Source: CAIVAT01 sp037128705 (GTDB taxonomy: Bacteria; Bacteroidota; Bacteroidia; Bacteroidales; FEN-979). From it: a stretch of DNA of 64,000 nucleotides. The stretch's first letter is position 1. The number at the start of each line of letters is the position of its first letter. The notes under the pieces were generated by a model. The model saw only the letters and a list, made by a program, of their open reading frames with translations. It had not been told where the DNA came from and did not search any database. Shown piece by piece: positions 26,985 through 34,929 of the stretch. Made by a program: the position numbers and the translations under genes. The stretch is taken from positions 1-64,000 of the forward strand of contig JBAXVX010000009.1 of NCBI GenBank assembly GCA_037128705.1. Reading direction: 5' to 3'.

Positions 26985-28937
26985 TTAGAATTTAAAATAG
27001 GAAGAAATTTTGCTGATCAGTCTATCCTCCATGATCGGTTTGGCGATATAATCATCGCAACCCGCTTCAATGGACTTTTGTTCGTCCCCACTCATGGCAA
27101 AAGCTGTAACCGCAATGACGGTTAAATCAGGTCTGATGGTTTTAATCAGCCTGGTGGCAGCAAGGCCATCCATTTCGGGCATCTTGATATCCATGATAAC
27201 CAGGCTGATCTCCGGATTCGATTCACACAGATCAACTGCATCTTTCCCGTTGGAAGCCCAGAGGATAGTGTAATCCTTACGCCTCAGGATCGTTTTGATG
27301 TACAAATAGTTAGCCTCATCATCTTCCGCTATCAGGATTACGGGTTTCCCCGTCTGTATTAATTTGTCAGGTTTAACAGGCGCCTGATCTTTGATGAATG
27401 GAATTTCTTCGCAAGGAATATGAAAGAAAAAAGTTGTGCCACGGCCCTTTTCTGATTCGAATTCAATTTCACCACCAAGCAGACTGACCAATCCCCTGAC
27501 AATGGACAAACCAAGCCCGCTTCCGTCGAATGCCCTGATATTTGAATCATCCTCCTGCATAAACTGCTCAAAAATGATAGGCTGTATCTCTTTCTGGATC
27601 CCCACCCCGGTATCGCTGACAAAAAAACGAAAATTGCTTCCTTGCCTGGTGTATCCAAAAGAAATGGCTCCTTCAGGGGTGAATTTCACAGCATTATCAA
27701 GAAGGTGAGACAATATTTTTGTATAAATTGACATATCTGCATTGAGTACCAGGAAATTTGACGGATCCGGAACCCGGAGATTCAGGGTGAGGTTTTTAAA
27801 GATACATATGGGGTTAAACTGCTCGTACAGTGACTGCAGCAATTGATGCAGATCAAATGGTTTCTGCTGCAACTGCATATTCCCGGTCACAATCATCGAA
27901 ATATCCATGTAACTGGTCATGGTATCCAGAAGACGTTTGCTGCTGGATTTGATCATCGAAATGAAACTTATCTTCTCGTCATTGGTAATATCATTCTTGG
28001 TTATCAGGTCGGCAAATCCTATAATTCCATTTAACGGAGTCCTCACCTCGTGTGAGATGTTGTTTATAAAGGCCGATTTTAGTCTGTCGCTTGATTCGGC
28101 CTTCATTTTTGCTGCAATCAATTCCCGGGCAGTTTTTTTTCTCGTTGTAATATCAGCAATGATGCCGACCGCATGCCACTGGTCCATGATTTTAACCGCA
28201 GAAAGGTTCAGGGAGATATACAAACGGCTGCCGTCCTTCCGCATTGCTTCAAGATCCTGGGTCACCCCGATGGCGTTCCCCTCTCCGGTAACCTGGAAAT
28301 TCGGGAAATTATCGGCAAATCCCTGATAGAACTCAGGTGGAGTTATGAGTTCATGTAACGGATTCCCGATTGCCTCCATTTCGGTGAAGCCAAAAATCTG
28401 TTCAGCAGCAGGATTCCAAAAAGAGATCAGTCCCTGATGATCCATCATGATGATCGCGTCACCTGCGGCATGGGTAATCGTGTGAAGCTTTGATTCACTT
28501 TCAGTAAGCGCCTGGATGGCTTTTGTACTCCCGATCAGTGCCATTTTTTTCTTGATCGCTTCCTTCACTGCAAAAGGCAGCCGGATCAGGTTTTCCTTCA
28601 GAACATAATTGGTAGCACCAGCACGCATGGCTTCAACAGCAACCTCCTCGCTGATGGAACCAGTCAAAATGATGACAGGGATCGTCGGATCATGATCAAG
28701 AGTCAGGTGAAGTGCCTCGATTCCATCAAACTCCGGCATCAAATAATCCGTGACAACGATATCAGGTTTAAATGTATCAAGGGCTGCAAGAAAATCGGCT
28801 CTGGAAGCAACTAAAAACGGCTCAAAAACAATGTGTTCCCTGTGAAGAATTTCAACGCTCATCCGGTAGTGGATCATTACATCCTCGGCAAACAGGATCC
28901 GTACCTTTTCCTTCAGATATCTGGTTGGCATGATCAC
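26985..28937 (-). CDS. hybrid histidine kinase (REC-PAS-HK-REC)
   Basis: 650 residues, no membrane helix. An N-terminal receiver with VVTDYLMPEFDG (Asp near 60) is followed by a PAS near 150-265, HisKA with ISHEVRTPLNG near 297, HATPase with DTGVGI and GSGLGLSI, and a second receiver with IMDIKMPEMDG (Asp near 580) and AKPI. The N-terminal receiver lets another kinase feed into it, so it could be a relay step for the neighbouring kinases (inference). It is divergent from tamL. Confidence 0.93.
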   Translation of the reverse strand: MIMPTRYLKEKVRILFAEDVMIHYRMSVEILHREHIVFEPFLVASRADFLAALDTFKPDIVVTDYLMPEFDGIEALHLTLDHDPTIPVIILTGSISEEVAVEAMRAGATNYVLKENLIRLPFAVKEAIKKKMALIGSTKAIQALTESESKLHTITHAAGDAIIMMDHQGLISFWNPAAEQIFGFTEMEAIGNPLHELITPPEFYQGFADNFPNFQVTGEGNAIGVTQDLEAMRKDGSRLYISLNLSAVKIMDQWHAVGIIADITTRKKTARELIAAKMKAESSDRLKSAFINNISHEVRTPLNGIIGFADLITKNDITNDEKISFISMIKSSSKRLLDTMTSYMDISMIVTGNMQLQQKPFDLHQLLQSLYEQFNPICIFKNLTLNLRVPDPSNFLVLNADMSIYTKILSHLLDNAVKFTPEGAISFGYTRQGSNFRFFVSDTGVGIQKEIQPIIFEQFMQEDDSNIRAFDGSGLGLSIVRGLVSLLGGEIEFESEKGRGTTFFFHIPCEEIPFIKDQAPVKPDKLIQTGKPVILIAEDDEANYLYIKTILRRKDYTILWASNGKDAVDLCESNPEISLVIMDIKMPEMDGLAATRLIKTIRPDLTVIAVTAFAMSGDEQKSIEAGCDDYIAKPIMEDRLISKISSYFKF

Positions 28938-29033
28938 ATGGTTTTAAATTCCAGAATTCCAGCTCATACATCAGGATATGACATGGAGATGTAAAGGTAT
29001 ACTTTTTTATACGACTGCTTTATTTTTTATCCC

Positions 29034-29041
29034 TATTTTTG
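29034..29041 (+). promoter_or_regulatory. -7 box candidate for tamL
   Basis: TATTTTTG matches TAnnTTTG, about 100 bases upstream of the proposed tamL start. No clear -33 element. Confidence 0.3.
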
Positions 29042-29141
29042 TTACGATGAATTATTTTTTATCCCAATGAACGATATTCAGACACAAACTCTGTATCAAA
29101 TCGGGATAGTAAATATTCAAATACTTTAATGATTATTTGAA

Positions 29142-31499
29142 TTGAATAAGCAATCTGCAGCCTCCGTTTGCCTTGTTTTCCTGATGATGCTTATCACGGG
29201 TGGCTGTAGTGTCACAAAACATTTAGAATCAAATGAATATTTGCTCATCAAAAATAAAATCCAGATATCCGATCATCATATTCCTCCCGAAGATCTGGAT
29301 CCGTATCTGCAGCAGAAGCCAAATAAAAAACTTTTTGGCTTGTTTCGTTCCAATATTGCCTTTTATAACCTTGGGAACAGCGGGAAAGAGACCAAATTCA
29401 AGACCTGGCTGAAAACCAAAGTCGGAAGCGCCCCTGTCATTCTGGATACCAGCCTTATATCTGTTTCGCTCAAGCAAATGAACCTCTACCTTGGTAACAA
29501 AGGTTATTTTCAAACAATATTAAGTGATTCTGTTATTATTAAAAAGAAAAAAGCCACGGTTATCTATCGCGTTCAGACTTCAAAACCCTATAAAATCAGG
29601 AGGATAACTTATGCTGTCCCCGACACCCAGGTTGCATCTTTTGTTTACAGGGATACTTCCAAATGCCTGATCCACCCTGGAGACAATTTCGACTCCTATG
29701 TGATGGACAACGAGCGAAACCGGATCAAGGACAACCTGCTTAACTATGGTTTTTTTCGCTTTTCAACGGCCTATATTAAATACCAGGTTGACTCAAATTT
29801 CATGCAGCGGAAAATGGATGTCAAGATTGAGATCATCAACCAGGTTCTGCCCTCCTTCGATAATTTTACGACGGTCAGACAGGTTCCCCATAATCGGTAC
29901 TTTATAAACAAAATCTATGTGTACCCCGAGTTTGATCACCTTCAAACGAATACCATTATTTACGATACCCTGGTTAAGAATTTCCAGAGCCCTGAGAAGG
30001 GACAACCTCCAAATACCTTTTATTTTTTGTACAAGGATTATTTCAGGGTGAAAGCGCGCACCATTGCACAGGCCATCTTTATCACCCCACATTCCTATTA
30101 CAACCTGCTGGATGTCAATCAAAGCTATGGTCAGCTTTCAAGTTTACAGGTGTTCAAGTATATCAACATCCAGTTTAAAGAGGTAGAAGACCAGCAGGAG
30201 GAACAATCACGTAAGAAAAACCTGATTGATTGTTATGTTGAACTTTCGCGCACGCCTGCACAATCTTTTTCCATTACCACCGATGGCACCAATTCGGGGG
30301 GTGCATTCGGGGTTCAGGGGAACCTCGGTTATCAGAACCGGAATATCTTCAGGGGAGCCCAGTCCCTGAAAATCAATTTAAATGGATCCCTGCAGATGCA
30401 GGCCTCCGACGGAACATCGGGAAGTTCCTTCTTCAATACCATTGAGTTGGGAGCCAATGCAGGAATTACCTTTCCCCAGTTCCTGATCCCCATCCGCCCC
30501 GAAGTTCTGCCAAAAAACTTCAAACCCAGGACCACCATCAGCATCGGGTATAATTTTCAACTCCAGGAGCACTATAACCGGCATATCTCCAATATCACCT
30601 TTGGATATTCATGGCTTCAGAATGATAAGATCAAACATGTGCTGAACCCGATTGAAATTTCCCTGGTTAAGATATTCAAGGATGCCTATTTTGATTCAGT
30701 GATCAATTCGCAGAATGATGCACGGCTGAAGAACCAGTATACGGATCACATGGTTGCCGGGTTGAAATACTCCTTTACCTTCAGCAATCAGAAATTTACC
30801 AAGGTGAAGGATTTCATTTACATCAGGGCCAATTTTGAAACCGGGGGCAACCTGATCTATGCCTTCAATGAAATTTTTAAAACACCCAGGGATTCAGGGG
30901 CATCGTATACCCTTTTTGGACTGCCTTACTCCCAATATGTCAGGCCTGATATCGATTTCAGATATTACAATGTGCTTGGAAAAAACCATACGCTTGTATA
31001 CCGTGTGTATGCTGGCATCGGAATCCCCTATGGCAATTCAACCCTGCTCCCGTTTGAAAAGGCCTTCTTTGCAGGCGGGGCCAATGGAATGCGGGGATGG
31101 CGGATGTATTCCCTCGGGCCCGGTTCCTATATCAATACATCGGGAACCACCAACAGTTTCAACCAGATCGGCGACATGCAGCTGGAGGCCAATGTGGAGT
31201 ATCGTTTTCCGGTTTATAACTGGATCAGGGGAGGGTTATATATTGATGCAGGAAATATATGGCTGTTAAAAGATTCGCAGGATTTGCCAGGTGGGAAATT
31301 TACCTTCCCGGGATTCATTGAGCAGATTGCCCTGGATGCCGGTGTTGGCATCCGGCTTGATTTCGATTTCTTTATTTTCCGCCTCGACCCTGCCATTCCG
31401 CTGCGTGTTCCATCCTACCCCGCCAACGACCGATGGTATTTCAACAAGATGCAGCTCAAAGACATCATCTGGAATTTCGGGATCGGGTATCCGTTCTAA
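29142..31499 (+). CDS. tamL: TamL, lipoprotein of the BamA/TamA family
   Basis: 785 residues. It begins with a lipoprotein signal peptide whose lipobox ITGGC puts the lipidated Cys at residue 22. POTRA-like repeats lie near residues 40-400, then a C-terminal 16-strand-type barrel (surface antigen D15 fold) ends in WNFGIGYPF. The FAGGANGMRGWRMYSLGPG segment near 645-665 is the conserved VRGF-like barrel motif. In Bacteroidota this lipidated version works in outer-membrane protein or lipid assembly. The start is TTG 29142: the nearest upstream ATG runs into TGA at once, and later ATGs would destroy the signal peptide. tamB is not adjacent here. Confidence 0.85.
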   Translation: MNKQSAASVCLVFLMMLITGGCSVTKHLESNEYLLIKNKIQISDHHIPPEDLDPYLQQKPNKKLFGLFRSNIAFYNLGNSGKETKFKTWLKTKVGSAPVILDTSLISVSLKQMNLYLGNKGYFQTILSDSVIIKKKKATVIYRVQTSKPYKIRRITYAVPDTQVASFVYRDTSKCLIHPGDNFDSYVMDNERNRIKDNLLNYGFFRFSTAYIKYQVDSNFMQRKMDVKIEIINQVLPSFDNFTTVRQVPHNRYFINKIYVYPEFDHLQTNTIIYDTLVKNFQSPEKGQPPNTFYFLYKDYFRVKARTIAQAIFITPHSYYNLLDVNQSYGQLSSLQVFKYINIQFKEVEDQQEEQSRKKNLIDCYVELSRTPAQSFSITTDGTNSGGAFGVQGNLGYQNRNIFRGAQSLKINLNGSLQMQASDGTSGSSFFNTIELGANAGITFPQFLIPIRPEVLPKNFKPRTTISIGYNFQLQEHYNRHISNITFGYSWLQNDKIKHVLNPIEISLVKIFKDAYFDSVINSQNDARLKNQYTDHMVAGLKYSFTFSNQKFTKVKDFIYIRANFETGGNLIYAFNEIFKTPRDSGASYTLFGLPYSQYVRPDIDFRYYNVLGKNHTLVYRVYAGIGIPYGNSTLLPFEKAFFAGGANGMRGWRMYSLGPGSYINTSGTTNSFNQIGDMQLEANVEYRFPVYNWIRGGLYIDAGNIWLLKDSQDLPGGKFTFPGFIEQIALDAGVGIRLDFDFFIFRLDPAIPLRVPSYPANDRWYFNKMQLKDIIWNFGIGYPF

Positions 31500-31544
31500 T
31501 TCCAAGGATTATAAATTCAATAAGCTACCGAAGGAATAACATCT

Positions 31545-31577
31545 GACAAGCAAAGGCTTGTCGATGCCTATTTTTTT
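31545..31577 (+). terminator. probable terminator after tamL
   Basis: GACAAGC and GCTTGTC form a seven-base stem with a four-base loop (31545-31562), followed after eight bases by T7. The T-run falls in the end of the convergent methyltransferase gene. Confidence 0.5.
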
Positions 31578-32377
31578 GTCAGGATTATAAGCGGGTATTC
31601 AAAAAACCGCACAAAAAATCCGGGATATTTGTTTTCCCAGTTATACAGTGTGTCAAAAATCTTCTTTCCGAAGGCACTGTTTGGAATAAGTTTCTTTTGG
31701 TCGTCCGACCGAAACGAACGCCATGGGACCAACTTCACATCGGCAACATCCCTGAAACGTTTCCACCAGCCGACGGAATGCACAAAATAATAAAGATCAA
31801 CCTCCTCCTTAGCCTTCTTCTGTTTGAACAGGCCGACCACACGTTTCAATATTTTAACCGGCACCTTCAGATAAAAGATGAGGGTCCTGGGATTGGCATA
31901 AACAATGATAACGCGATGCCCCGGCTTGGTAACACTGATCATCTTCCTGACGGCCTCTTCCTGCTTGTCTTTGTCCATATGGTAAATGCAATGGAGACTG
32001 ATGGTGCAGTCGAAGAAATCAGGCTTCAGATCAAGGTCAAAAAAACTTCCATGAAGGAACACTCCATGATCGCCGATCCTTTTTTTTGCCTCGTCCAATC
32101 CCATTTGAGAAAGGTCGTTGCACCACCGCTTTTTAAAAGCCTTTGAATAGTCCTGGTACTCCTTGAACTGCACGGCACCGGATCCAACATCAAGCATATT
32201 TTCACCTCCGCTTTCCGGGATATATTGCTGAACCCTTTTACGGCACTTGATAACATAATCGATGGCATTGTCCCTGAAATCTTCATACAATTGAGCATCT
32301 TTCGTCACGCCATCAACAACCTCCCAGCCTTTTTCACTATAAAATTTCGCAACTTTTTCTTCAGCTTCGTTTTTCAT
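31568..32377 (-). CDS. class I SAM-dependent methyltransferase
   Basis: 269 residues. The SAM-binding motif I is ENMLDVGSGAVQF near residues 60-72, with a following acidic loop (CNDLSQ) and DFFDCTISLHCIYH near 125. The fold is that of small-molecule or sugar/lipid methyltransferases. It is the third gene of a minus-strand operon after an MBOAT acyltransferase and an SGNH-like protein, and its start overlaps the SGNH gene by 17 bases. It probably takes part in the same surface polymer or lipid decoration pathway (inference). Confidence 0.82.
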   Translation of the reverse strand: MKNEAEEKVAKFYSEKGWEVVDGVTKDAQLYEDFRDNAIDYVIKCRKRVQQYIPESGGENMLDVGSGAVQFKEYQDYSKAFKKRWCNDLSQMGLDEAKKRIGDHGVFLHGSFFDLDLKPDFFDCTISLHCIYHMDKDKQEEAVRKMISVTKPGHRVIIVYANPRTLIFYLKVPVKILKRVVGLFKQKKAKEEVDLYYFVHSVGWWKRFRDVADVKLVPWRSFRSDDQKKLIPNSAFGKKIFDTLYNWENKYPGFFVRFFEYPLIILTKK

Positions 32378-33317
32378 ATTTTTCTATTTTTCCGATGTGA
32401 CTTAAGATGATATCAATCAAAGTGGTTGTACGCATTTCCCGGCCCTTTTTATTCAAATGATAGACCGTGTCAAAAAAATATTCATCATCATAAATAAAGG
32501 TATCGACATTATTTAAGATGGGTATTGTGAGCAACTTTCTCATTTGCTGATCATAGGATGTTATAGCTGGCAGATACTTTTTATATTCAGAACGGGGATA
32601 GTCAGGATAAAGATAATATAACGAAGCCCCCTTACTTCTCGCATACGCAGCAAAGTCATTCATTATTTGGATATAATGGGTATAGTCATTCGCTTCAATT
32701 TTAAACCGTCTTCCTAGAACCTTCGGAGTAGGTTTGTCAAGATGTGAGATAACATCACCATATGAATTAAACGCGTCTCTCCGATAGATTTCCTCCACAT
32801 ACCCGGTGTTAAATTGAGCAGTCATCTGCAGAGCATCGATGAAATGTTTCAGTTTAAGTTTGGCATCAGCAAACGGGTAGGCCCTTTTTTCATATGAATT
32901 CAGATAGGCGTAGGCTCCAGGGACCATGTCGACCGTATGGGCAAGAAGATCCATTTCACCCCTCCCCAAATAATACTCAAATGAAAGGATTAAAATATCG
33001 CCTTTCCTGATACCCTGCTTAACTCCGTTAAGCATAAACGTCAGGCCATATCCTCCAAGCATGGCCATATTCACAACAGGCAAACCGGTTGAATTCTGAA
33101 CACGCTTGCTGTCAACACCAAACACCAAATTTGATCCCCCGACGAATACGATACGGGGTGATGCAGTATTTTCGAGTGTAACGGTTTTATCTTTCAGAGC
33201 CAAAACAAAATCATTCGGATTCCCGGGCACCTTGTGTTTATAGTAATAATAGATTCCGGCACAGGAAACCACAACGAACATAGTGAGAATGAATATTCGT
33301 AAAAAGATCTTTCGCAT
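32361..33317 (-). CDS. SGNH-like membrane-anchored protein
   Basis: 318 residues. An N-terminal membrane anchor (residues ~5-25, FLRIFILTMFVVVSCAGIYY) precedes an exported domain with a FVGGSNLVFGVDS block near 58, which resembles the first SGNH-hydrolase motif, and NKKGREMRT near the end, in the position of the catalytic His block (here Asn-Lys, with HLNKKG). Such proteins commonly pair with MBOAT transporters to complete O-acyl transfer outside the membrane, like DltD or AlgJ/AlgX. Its ATG overlaps the MBOAT stop by one base (TGATG). Confidence 0.72.
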   Translation of the reverse strand: MRKIFLRIFILTMFVVVSCAGIYYYYKHKVPGNPNDFVLALKDKTVTLENTASPRIVFVGGSNLVFGVDSKRVQNSTGLPVVNMAMLGGYGLTFMLNGVKQGIRKGDILILSFEYYLGRGEMDLLAHTVDMVPGAYAYLNSYEKRAYPFADAKLKLKHFIDALQMTAQFNTGYVEEIYRRDAFNSYGDVISHLDKPTPKVLGRRFKIEANDYTHYIQIMNDFAAYARSKGASLYYLYPDYPRSEYKKYLPAITSYDQQMRKLLTIPILNNVDTFIYDDEYFFDTVYHLNKKGREMRTTTLIDIILSHIGKIEKYEKRS

Positions 33318-34831
33318 CAGAACTGAAAATAAATAAATTGACGGCTGGAATCAAAAACACCAAAAAGAATAAAGACCATAATGAAAATATAGTAAATGAT
33401 ATATCTTTTAAATAACGGTTGCTGGCGCACAAGGTCCCTGACATCCCCTTTGCGCTTCAGGCTTTCGATCCATAAAAACAAAGGCAGCAGGATCATGGAA
33501 AAGGCAAAGTTCCTGCCCGAATCAAGGGTAATGATGGTTTTAATGGCGGCATGGTTATGCAAAACTTCCCTGATATTGGCAGCAATCCCGGTAAACATGT
33601 GTGTACATATATAAAGAGCATCCTGCAGCGTATTGGCCCTGAAAAATACCCATGCCAGCGAAACAAGTGAAAAGGTAACCAGGATCTGCGAAATGCGGAA
33701 TGCACTTCCCTGTTTGTTAATTCCCAACTTCTTATAAATTCTTGCTTTCGGCCTGCTGGTGAGGAGGGCAACAATCAGGAAGATCCCGTGAAGGCCGCCC
33801 CATATGACAAAATTCCAGCTTGATCCGTGCCATAAACCACAAATCAGGAAGGTAATCATGGTGGCATAGATGTATACCGCATAATCGGTTTTAATACCCA
33901 GGAAAGATTCCTTTTTAAGTTTTCGGGAGGTGGAATAGGCCAGGGGCAGGTAGAGGTAGTCACGGAACCAGGTTGAAAGCGAGATATGCCAGCGTTGCCA
34001 GAATTCAGCAATGGATTTCGACAAATAGGGCCTGTTGAAATTGGTCATCAGTTTGAAACCCATTACTTCAGCCGCCCCGATGGCAATGTCGGTGTATCCT
34101 GAAAAGTCGCAATACACCTGGAATGCGAAGAAGACTGTGGCGATGGCAAGGGATATTCCCTCGAAATTTGTCGGGAACTCATATACATTGTTAACAATGA
34201 TGGCCAACCGGTCTGCAATCACAAGCTTCTTGAAAAGTCCCCATGCCATGAGCTGCAGTCCGCTGCTTACCCTGACCATGTCAAATTTATGGGGTTCATA
34301 AAATTGATGCAACAGGTTCTGAGGTCGCTCGATGGGGCCAGCCACCAGCCTGGGGTAGAACATTTCGTACAGAAAGTACATCCCGAATTTACGCTCGGCC
34401 TTAAAATTCCCGCGATAGATCTCAATGGCATAACTCATCGCCTGGAAAGTATGAAATGACAAACCTATCGGCAATATATAGGAGAGGAACGGCATCCGGT
34501 CCTGGATACCAAAGCCTCCAAGGAGAAAGGAAATATTCTCATTGAGGAAGTTGTAATATTTAAAGAATCCAAGCACGCCGATGTTGGCAACAAGGGTGAT
34601 TGCCAGGTAAAACTTCTTACGCCCCCCGTTGCTTTTTTCAATGGCGATGCCGGCAAAATAATCGACAACAGAGGTAAAAAGAAGGATCAGGATGTAAACA
34701 GGCACGAAGGCCATGTAGAAGTAGCAACTGCTAATCAGCAGTAGGATCCAACTGTATTTATGCCTGATGGAAAAGTATAGCGTGGTAACAATGACAAAGA
34801 ACAATATAAACTGCAGGGAGTTGAAGAGCAT
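33317..34831 (-). CDS. MBOAT-family O-acyltransferase (AlgI/DltB-like)
   Basis: 504 residues with about ten membrane segments. It carries the family motif EFWQRWHISLSTWFRDYLYL and the conserved histidine in LICGLWHGSSWNFVIWGG (His near 334). MBOAT proteins move acyl groups, usually acetyl, across the membrane onto polysaccharides, teichoic acids or lipids. It starts the operon that continues with the SGNH-like and methyltransferase genes. The acceptor cannot be told from sequence; no exopolysaccharide synthase is nearby. Confidence 0.9.
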   Translation of the reverse strand: MLFNSLQFILFFVIVTTLYFSIRHKYSWILLLISSCYFYMAFVPVYILILLFTSVVDYFAGIAIEKSNGGRKKFYLAITLVANIGVLGFFKYYNFLNENISFLLGGFGIQDRMPFLSYILPIGLSFHTFQAMSYAIEIYRGNFKAERKFGMYFLYEMFYPRLVAGPIERPQNLLHQFYEPHKFDMVRVSSGLQLMAWGLFKKLVIADRLAIIVNNVYEFPTNFEGISLAIATVFFAFQVYCDFSGYTDIAIGAAEVMGFKLMTNFNRPYLSKSIAEFWQRWHISLSTWFRDYLYLPLAYSTSRKLKKESFLGIKTDYAVYIYATMITFLICGLWHGSSWNFVIWGGLHGIFLIVALLTSRPKARIYKKLGINKQGSAFRISQILVTFSLVSLAWVFFRANTLQDALYICTHMFTGIAANIREVLHNHAAIKTIITLDSGRNFAFSMILLPLFLWIESLKRKGDVRDLVRQQPLFKRYIIYYIFIMVFILFGVFDSSRQFIYFQF

Positions 34832-34872
34832 TATCTGTCCTTTTGAGCAAAATTAACCAATTATTGGTAATT

Positions 34873-34910
34873 CCAAAAAAAAGAAGGCTGCCGTTTGGCA
34901 ACCTTCTTTT
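34873..34910 (-). terminator. terminator after T9SS cargo gene
   Basis: AAGAAGG-C-TGCC pairs with GGCA-A-CCTTCTT around a GTTT loop, with an A-run on the left that is a T-run on the minus strand. It lies 20 bases beyond the stop at 34930. A T-run on the right makes it potentially bidirectional. Confidence 0.8.
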
Positions 34911-34929
34911 TTTGAGTTAGAACCGAAGA

